Source of the DNA: Artemisia argyi
Lineage: Eukaryota; Streptophyta; Magnoliopsida; Asterales; Asteraceae
Direction: 5' to 3'
DNA length: 64,000 nucleotides
Assembly: GCA_030686995.1 (NCBI GenBank)
Contig: CM060685.1
Coordinates: 26,546,065 to 26,610,064 of the forward strand
Shown here: positions 57,206-64,000 of the stretch, in pieces
Layout: every line of letters starts with the position of its first letter
Position numbering within the stretch: the stretch's first letter is position 1
The notes under the pieces: generated by a model
Databases searched by the model: none
What the model was told of the DNA's origin: nothing
What the model saw: the letters and a program-made list of their open reading frames with translations, nothing else
Made by a program: the position numbers and the translations under genes

Positions 57206-59383
57206 GATATCCCAGAAATCATTACTCCAATAGAAGAGATTGCAGCAACTGGTTGGGGAGATGAATTCTCAGACGATGAAATTACCCCAGGAAAAGTAAC
57301 AATCATAGAAGAATCAAGAGATTGGGATGATGATGAAAGGAGTGGCGGAAAGATCCTTGTCCAACGAGAAGAATTTTCAAAAAATCAGCAAGACTTTCTT
57401 GATGAATACTTGCCACAGTGGGATGACAAACTCGCCACACAAAAATCAGAGTCTGAATGGGAAAACCCATTCGCAGCGAAGCATGGTGAGGACCATACAA
57501 TTCTTCATATTTCCAAAGAAGATGATGATGACAATCTGCCATACCCAAAGTTTCGAAACTTTAAACAAATGGCAGAACAAATTGCTAATAAACATGAAGA
57601 AGTAATATTAGGACCAGCTGTCTACCCTCCAGCAAGGCAAAATCCACAACCAACTTATAAACCAGACTACCAGTTTGGTTATCCTCAAGGAAGAAGTAAT
57701 ATTTTTAATGGAGGATATGGTGAATATCACAATTCCCAGTGGACTCTGCCACCAGCATGGACGGAATCAGGAGTAATGCTTGTTCTACCAGCAGATCCAG
57801 GCTTATGGTCAGATGTGATAGCAAGATGGGAGTCTATAACAATCAATAGGCTCAACAGTCAAACATGGACTGACAATAAAGCAAAATTAGCCTTTGTAGA
57901 GAACCTTCTTGGAGAAAGTGAAAAGTTGATGTGGCAACAATGGCGAACTGCATATCCTGATGTGTATGCTGCCCTTGAAGCAATTGCTGATGAACCACAA
58001 AATATAACATCACAAGTAAGGCAGTTAATACTGCTTGAAGATCCGTATCGAGGCTCAACTGATGAACAAGACAGAGCCTACAGAGACTTAGACAGAATAA
58101 CTTGTGAAGAAACCAAGAACTTGTGGTCATTCTTGGAAGATTTCAGGCAGTTAGCAATAAAGTCAGGAAGATTGTACTTCCCTTCAACAACAGAGAAACT
58201 TTTTGCTAAACTACCACCTTCTTTATCCAAGAAAGTGGAAGAATCGTTTAAAGCTAGGCACCCTGGTCTCAATGCAGGAGTTCTGCCTGCAATCAAGTTC
58301 ACTCATACTTTCATCTCAGAAATGTGCAAAGATGCAGCGCTTGCTAAGGAACTCAGAGATTTATCTCTTTGTTCAGCCATACCAATTCCTGGTTACTACA
58401 AAAATAACAGGAAGAAGTATGGAATGAGAAAATCAAGAACATACAAAGGAAAGCCACATGGTTCTCATGTAAAACCATTCAAGATAAAGTATAAAGATGA
58501 CAGAGGACGAGTCAAGAAGTGCAAATGCTTTATTTGTGGAAAGGAAGGGCATTTTGCAAAAGATTGCAGAAGCAAACAAGGAAACATTGCAAGATCAGCT
58601 GTTTATCAAGAACTAGATCTTGATGATAACTGGGATATTGTCTCAGCAGACTTTGACGATACCAGTGTCTACAACATATCAGAAGGAGAAGGTGATACTC
58701 ATCAAAGTATCAGTGTTATGGTCCAAGATACTCCATTTGAAGAAGCAGCTTTCACAATAACACATGAAGTTAATGAAAGCAACAGTGAAGATGAAAGGGA
58801 AAATAAGCAACATAGTCATTTTGCTTTCATGTTCCATCCAGGACCACCAACAAAAATAGCAGACATGGTTCAATCCGTAGGATCGTGGAAACCAAGTAAA
58901 GAATTGCCAGCTCAAAGTAAAAATTGTGAGCATGATTGGAAAGAAAACACGGTCACAAATTACACAATCTGCTATTTCTGTGGAATACTAACCACAGACA
59001 TATCAAGACTTAACTGTCCCAAGTGCCAATTGACAACATGCGCTCTTTGTGCAAAAAATTATCTTGACAAAACAGTTAATGTTAAAAGAAAGCAGCAGTG
59101 CAAGCCAGAAGAAGAAAACGACCTCAACAGTAGAGAGGTAAAGCTTCTTAAAGAACTTTTGAAAGAAAAGACGGAACAAGTTCAGCAGATGATAAGAGAT
59201 CAAGCTAAAGAATACTATGAAACCAAGGCAGAAATTCAAAAGAAGGAAGAAGCATGGCAGCTTGAAAAGAGATTGCTGATAAAAGATGTCCATGATACTC
59301 TTGCAATCATAGATCAACTTAAAGCTGAACGTATGAAGCTTGAAGAAGAAAAGGATGAAGAAATAAGAAGGCTTAAAGCATAA
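57206..59383 (+). pseudogene. ORF3 part 2: capsid region with two zinc fingers
   Basis: Same frame as part 1; the first internal ATG is at 57410. The capsid core reads TWTDNKAKLAFVENLLGESE, LMWQQWRTAYPDVYAALEAI, LILLEDPYRGSTDEQD and LRDLSLCSAIPIPGYYK. The first finger is CFICGKEGHFAKDC (58526-58567). The second is C-X2-C-X11-C-X2-C-X4-C-X2-C at 58970-59050, a badnavirus hallmark. A charged helical tail follows (KLLKELLKEKTEQVQQM onward). The in-frame TAA at 59381-59383 closes it. All metal ligands are present. Confidence 0.9.
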
Positions 59384-61957
59384 CTGCAAGAAAAGAAAGA
59401 AGAAGGAGAAAAGTTTCAGTTCTCTAATGAAGAATTCCCACCGTTAAGTGAACCTCACATAGCAAGGCCCTTTATGGAAGCAGAGATTCATTACTCTGGA
59501 AGTGCTGCGACAATTCCAAAAATTAGAAAGATAACTAACTCACTTTACAATGTAAAAGTTGAGTTTGATATCCCTAATTGTCCCGCGTTTGGAATCGGTG
59601 CAATAATAGATACAGGAGCATCAGCATGCTGCATAAATAAGAGGGTAATCCCAGAAGAAGCACTTGAACCTTTAAACCACAACGTTTTCTTCAACGGTTT
59701 AAATTCAAGACAACAAGCAACTCACAGAATAAAGTCAGGCTCTTTCCTCATTGAAGGAAACAAATTCAAGATTCCCCTCATATATGCATTTGATATGCAT
59801 GACAGCAATGGCATTGAGATGCTGATAGGAGCTAACTTCCTAAGGTCTATGAAAGGGGGAATTCGCATAGAAGGAGATGAGATAGCCATCTATAAGAAGG
59901 TTACCAAGATCAAAACTTCAGAACAATCTGAGATTGCTGAAGTTGCCATCACCGAGCTTGAAATAAGTGAAGAAGATTTCCTTGAAATAAATGAATCTAT
60001 TTATTTCAACCAAGAAGGCAACAACGCATTCCTGGAACAGTTTAAACCTGTCATTGATAGGTTAAAGCTACAAGGGTACATCGGAGAAGAACCTCTAAAG
60101 CATTGGAAGAAAAATGGTGAGCTTTGTAAGCTGGATATTATCAATCCAGACATTACCATTGAAGACCGACCATTAAAACATGTGACACCAGCAATGGAAG
60201 ATTCATTCAGAAAGCATGTTGATAGTCTTCTTAAAATTGGTGCTATTCGTCCAAGCAAAAGCAGACACAGAACAATGGCGATGATCGTAAATTCAGGAAC
60301 AACAATTGATCCTGCAACGGGAAAAGAAATCAAAGGAAAGGAGAGAATGGTGTTCAATTATAAATCCTTGAATGATAATACATACAAGGACCAATACTCT
60401 CTACCAGGCATAAATACGATCATTAAGAGAATAGGAGGTGCGAAAATATTCTCAAAGTTTGATCTCAAATCAGGATTTCATCAAGTCGCCATGGATGAAG
60501 AATCAATACCATGGACCGCATTCTTAGTACCTGGAGGACTTTATGAATGGCTGGTTATGCCATTTGGTTTGAAGAATGCCCCAGCAGTGTTCCAAAGAAA
60601 GATGGATAAATGCTTCAAAGGAACAGAATCATTCATTGCAGTATACATTGATGATATACTGGTTTTCTCAAAGAATGAAAAGGAGCATGCAAAACACCTG
60701 GAAAAAATGCTGAAAATCTGTGAAGATAATGGTTTAGTTTTATCTCCAACAAAGATGAAGATAGCAGTTCCAACAATAGACTTTCTGGGAGCAGTCATAG
60801 GAAAAGGAACCATAAAGTTACAGCCGCACATCATAAAGAAGATTGCAGACTTCAATGAAGAAGAATTGAAGACAAAGAAGGGGTTAAGGTCATTCTTAGG
60901 AATCCTTAACTATGCTCGAAGCCATATCCCAAAACTTGGAATACTCCTAAGGCCGCTGTATGAAAAGACAAATGTTCATGGAGACAAAAGATTGAAGCCC
61001 TCTGATTATGAATTAATCAGAAGAATCAAAGTGCAAGTTCAAAATCTTCCAGATCTTGAAATACCGCCTGAAGATGCCTATATCATCCTAGAAACAGATG
61101 GATGCATGGAAGGATGGGGAGGAATAGTCAAATGGAAAAGCAGTAAGGAAGGACCAAAAAGCTCAAAAAAAGTTTGTGCATATGCTAGTGGCAAATTCTC
61201 AACAACCCAATCCACAATTGATGCTGAAATCAATGCCTGTATCAACGCTCTAGAGAAACTAAAAATCTACTACCTTGATAAACAAGAAGTAACTCTGAGA
61301 ACAGATTGTCAAGCAATTATTAGCTTCTACAACAAAGCTAATAGCAACAAATCCTCAAGGGTTCGGTGGATCAAGTTTGCAGATGCAGTCACAGGAACAG
61401 GCGTCAAGATTAACATAGAACATATAGAGGGAAAACATAACACGCTAGCTGATTCTCTTTCAAGACTTGTTAACCTTTGTTTTGCAGAATGCACAGGAGA
61501 AATGAAGCAATTAGCAGCAGCAGCCCTTTACTCAGTGGAGGAAGTTCTACAGTCCCCCTATGCCTCTCAGAAGAATATGAAGATCACTTGCGAAGAAATC
61601 ATGAAGACTTTCAACCACTCCCAAGAATCTTTACTAAAACGATCTTTACTCATGAAGAACCAGGAGCAATGTACCGACAGTACCAGCTTAGAGCCAATCA
61701 AAATCCAATCAGAATGGATAAATCTGATGCATGGAGATCAATCGCTCGAACTATCAGCAGCAAAAGATGCAGTCAAAGCAATGCGAAACCTACAAGCAAT
61801 CATACAGTGCAAAGCCCAAGTCTGCTTTGGAAAGTCAACAAAAGACAACCATTGGTCTGACCAAAGGGAAGATGTTCGAATCCAAAACAAAGAAGCCCGA
61901 AGAATCCTCATCGAGCTGGAAGCTCTCGCACAACGATTGGGCCGCAATAATATCTAA
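59384..61957 (+). pseudogene. ORF3 part 3: aspartic protease, reverse transcriptase, RNase H
   Basis: Same frame again, open for 858 codons with the first ATG at 59474. The protease has IIDTGASACCINKR (Asp at 59609-59611). The RT has FSKFDLKSGFHQVAMD, LVMPFGLKNAPAVFQRKMD and the catalytic YIDD at 60644-60655. RNase H begins ETDGCMEGWGG (Asp at 61097-61099), with AEINACINALEKLKIYYL, LRTDCQAIISFY and HNTLADSLSRL. All catalytic residues are visible. The RT motifs are of badnavirus type rather than caulimovirus or Ty3/gypsy type. As it stands it is cut off from the upstream polyprotein by a stop. Confidence 0.9.
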
Positions 61958-62162
61958 GCCTATGGAAGTCCAAGACAAGAACCCAAAAGAAAAGAAATGT
62001 CGCTACAACAGAAAAGGATTTCTAGTGGACAGTGACGACAGTGATGACGATTCAATTTTTATAGTGGACCCCGGGTGGGATGATTATTGTCTGAAAACGA
62101 TAAAACTGAATCGTCCCATGAACCAATATCTCTATCCAAAAGCAAGAAGGGCCCGCATGTGA
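61731..62162 (+). CDS. Candidate viral ORF4 overlapping the ORF3 end
   Basis: 143 codons, shifted +1 from ORF3, overlapping its last 227 bases and running 205 bases past its stop. The overlapping part is basic and Gln/Ser/Lys-rich. The unique part contains NRKGFLVDSDDSDDDSIF and VDPGWDDYCLK, an acidic cluster, then a basic end KARRARM. Some badnaviruses carry extra small ORFs over the ORF3 end, but I do not recognise this product. The codons downstream of the ORF3 stop stay open far longer than chance suggests, so it could be real, or an extension reached by frameshifting. Confidence 0.45.
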   Translation: MEINRSNYQQQKMQSKQCETYKQSYSAKPKSALESQQKTTIGLTKGKMFESKTKKPEESSSSWKLSHNDWAAIISKPMEVQDKNPKEKKCRYNRKGFLVDSDDSDDDSIFIVDPGWDDYCLKTIKLNRPMNQYLYPKARRARM

Positions 62163-62440
62163 AATTATTCCACACAATTATTTCATATATCACGGGTTTT
62201 CAAAAAGAAAGTTGTCTTGATGTGCAAAAGTCTTCAAAGGACCTCAAAAGTCTTCAAAGGTCCCTTTCATATGTAAAATAATTATCAAGTATGTCCGCAA
62301 ATGTCCCTTTCATGTGTGAAAATCATGAAAGTTGTGTCGGCCAATTGTGAAAAGATTAAATAATGGCCTCTTCTACGTCATTGCCTACGTTTTTATTTTT
62401 GTCTGAAGGTTTGTAAGCCCATCTATATAAGGGCATAAGT
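62163..62440 (+). promoter_or_regulatory. Viral promoter region with TATA box
   Basis: TCTATATAAG at 62422-62431 is a strong TATA box. Upstream, CTACGTCATTGCCTACGT (62373-62390) is like the as-1/TGACG elements of caulimovirid promoters. CAAAAGTCTTCAAAGG is tandemly repeated (62225-62240 and 62245-62260), and GTCCCTTTCAT occurs near 62260 and 62303. Transcription would be expected to start about 30 bp after the TATA box. Confidence 0.75.
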
Positions 62441-62516
62441 TTCTAAGTTTGAAACCACCAATCCACCTACAATCACCACCACCACCACCATTGTAACAAA
62501 GCTTCCGCAGTATTTT

Positions 62517-62522
62517 AATAAA
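62517..62522 (+). terminator. Viral poly(A) signal
   Basis: AATAAA in TTTTAATAAAAAGG, about 90 bp downstream of the TATA box. A signal just after the start site is the standard arrangement in plant pararetroviruses, giving a terminally redundant RNA. Confidence 0.7.
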
Positions 62523-62599
62523 AAGGTGTGTTTTAAGTAATCACTTGTACTTTAAAGTTTTAGTTTTTGAGCTTTAGTACAAGATAAAAATTGCTGAAT

Positions 62600-63835
62600 C
62601 TTATTTGGTATGCACTCCTACTCTTTAGCAAGAACTTGTTGCCTTAAGTAAAAAACTACAGTAAGTGGTTTGGTTTGTTTTGAATTTATTATGAAATGGT
62701 TGGTTAATGCAAATAGCAAGTTGTTAAAAGATGTACTTTCTTCTCATAAAAGCTCGGAGGTTGTTGATTTTTTTGTGATAAGTTGTTAGTTAAAGTAGAC
62801 CAGATCAATAGTAGTGTTTGCAATGCCTTAGCTAAGATTCTTGGGGCCCGGTGCAAAACTTATGCCGTAACTGAATATGACGGTCAAATATATATCATAT
62901 GAAACAGAAAAAGTGGTATTTTAACAATCTTGCCTTAATTCTAACAAATATACATAACATAAAATCATATATCATTAACATTTTTTGTCAAAAGTAAATT
63001 TTTAGGCCCCAAATATACAAATAGATATACGTTTTGAAACCTTTCAAATTTTAAGGCCCTGTGCAATTGCACGCCCCGCACACCCTCAAATACGACTTTG
63101 AGTGTTTGATTATGAAATCCTTACAAAAAAATCTTGTAAGAAGCAATAAATGAATATATATCGATGAAGTACATATACAAACATCAGTTGATATGAATGA
63201 ATATTGCAGGCAATTGATGAATACTCCATTAATTATCATCTACCAATCTGTCCTTGACATAATTGGAAAGGAGTTTTAACATGTGTCTTTCGTGCACAAA
63301 TCATATAAAGTAATTACTATACGTATGAGATTTTTTTTATTCAGATTAACCTGGAGAATGTTTGACTCAGGTTACTTAGAAAAGCGAGTTTTTTACTTAG
63401 ATGTACGTGGCATAACCGGGTATCCCATGACCATTTCAAACTCCTTCCCTCGCCACTTCCAAATCTATAGCTAGTGAGCTGTAAACTGTGAACCTCTTGT
63501 GAGGATATTAGGTGAATTACCACTAGACTATGCACTTCGTATTTCTTGTAATCCTTTATTTGCATGACATGTGAATTCTATAAAAGCTAGCACGATACTT
63601 TTATATATCATTTGGCCATATTAATACAAACAAGTTATAATTAGATATGATAACGATGATAACAGTGATCCGTCAATTTCGCTTCATACGGATCTACTCT
63701 TTATATAAACAAAATTTTGTTTGAAACAACAGTTGATAGCGTCAACTTCTGATTATAATTACCCGCCTTGAATATTAGTCGGATAGTTTCAGTATGTGAT
63801 TACAACATCACATACCAAATAAAGCCTCTATTTGA
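62600..63835. other. No gene recognised
   Basis: AT-rich sequence. GGGGCCCGGTGCAA near 62843 and AAGGCCCTGTGCAATTGCAC near 63051 are words common in dispersed plant repeats. Short frames here have no recognisable content. Confidence 0.4.
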
Positions 63836-64000
63836 AGAAGAGCATTGTGCATCTCGTAATATTTCGAAGATTCTTGTTTAAAAAAGCCTCTATTTGTGCA
63901 CGGTTTTCTTGTGGAATGTCACTACATTTCTCATACGCTTGCCGCAAATTATCTTTAGCTTCGCATGCCTTGTCAAATTGCCTAGCTAAGTCAATTAACG
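63836..64000 (-). CDS. Possible last exon of an unknown protein, runs off the window
   Basis: From the window end the minus strand reads LIDLARQFDKACEAKDNLRQ, then AYEKCSDIPQENRAQIEAF, helical and charged, in a frame open for about 56 codons. After LNKNLRN this frame ends with TAG near 63830. The frame two bases on reads YYEMHNALLQIEALFGM and then stops, which looks equally protein-like, so a frameshift or a splice may lie near 63865. No family is recognised. The coding-like composition is unlike the surrounding DNA. Confidence 0.35.

Larger units (their letters stand above)
54700..62600 (+). mobile_element. Endogenous badnavirus-like pararetrovirus, near full genome unit
   Basis: One linear unit of about 7.9 kb with the gene order of genus Badnavirus (Caulimoviridae): tRNA-Met site, ORF1, ORF2, ORF3 polyprotein, then promoter and poly(A) signal. 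The three ORFs overlap by one to four bases (TGATG and ATGA junctions). The RT region and the second zinc finger (C-X2-C-X11-C-X2-C-X4-C-X2-C) are the features that mark badnaviruses. ORF3 has in-frame stops at 57203-57205 and 59381-59383, and no frameshift was seen. The outer borders are uncertain by about 100 bp on each side. It has no integrase, so insertion was probably by illegitimate recombination. It is integrated next to LINE and LTR debris. Confidence 0.9.

Noticed and set aside
60001..60855. Minus-strand frames opposite the viral RT
   Set aside because: Antisense shadows of a strongly conserved coding region.
61477..61860. 127-codon frame overlapping the viral RNase H end
   Set aside because: It lies almost wholly within ORF3 in another phase, unlike the ORF4 candidate, which extends beyond it.
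61731..62162. Translational transactivator (inclusion body protein) as in caulimoviruses
   Set aside because: The frame is far too short and has no matching motif. Badnaviruses lack this gene.
62843..63085. Inverted-repeat transposon with GGGGCCC ends
   Set aside because: The two GGCCC words do not extend into a convincing inverted repeat, and no target duplication is seen.

Overview
The window looks like nuclear DNA of a flowering plant, most likely a eudicot and possibly a member of the Asteraceae. It is gene-poor and packed with LTR retrotransposons, foldback elements and long (TA)n arrays. It also holds remnants of plant genes with introns, a fragment of the plant mitochondrial maturase gene matR, and a plant pararetrovirus. 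The family guess rests on the style of the retrotransposon polyproteins and is only moderate. No tRNA, rRNA or CRISPR locus is seen.

Layout. 1-3954 is non-coding apart from a short prolyl-tRNA-synthetase-like exon remnant and scattered TGCATC motifs. 3955-8421 is a chain of palindromic (foldback/MITE-like) elements separated by (TA)n arrays, including a 1.8 kb foldback with minisatellite arms. 8744-53597 is a four-copy family (A, B, C, D) related to CER2/CER26, BAHD-fold proteins of very-long-chain wax synthesis. The copies share intron ends, 3' flanks and frameshifts. The pattern fits an old tandem pair that was later duplicated as a block (A-B and C-D). All four copies are truncated or broken.

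The duplicated block was then filled with mobile elements. A Ty3/gypsy chromovirus (9941-22041) lies after copy A and carries a complete-length Ty1/copia element (11833-20888). A second Ty1/copia element (29585-40710) splits copy C inside exon 2. That element is itself split by a gypsy remnant with a very long LTR, which is split in turn by a Mutator-like element (33559-34773). A non-coding LTR element (44835-52777) and a solo LTR (44206-44387) sit after copy D. Five of these insertions have readable 5-bp target duplications and the Mutator-like one has 10 bp.

54700-62600 is the most notable region. It is an almost full genome unit of a badnavirus-like pararetrovirus (family Caulimoviridae): tRNA-Met primer site, ORF1, ORF2, one long ORF3 polyprotein (movement, capsid, two zinc fingers, protease, reverse transcriptase, RNase H), a possible small overlapping ORF4, then a TATA promoter and poly(A) signal. 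ORF3 is interrupted by two in-frame stop codons, but no frameshift was seen, so the integration appears fairly young. The last 1.4 kb is mostly non-coding, with a possible coding 3' exon on the minus strand at the window edge.
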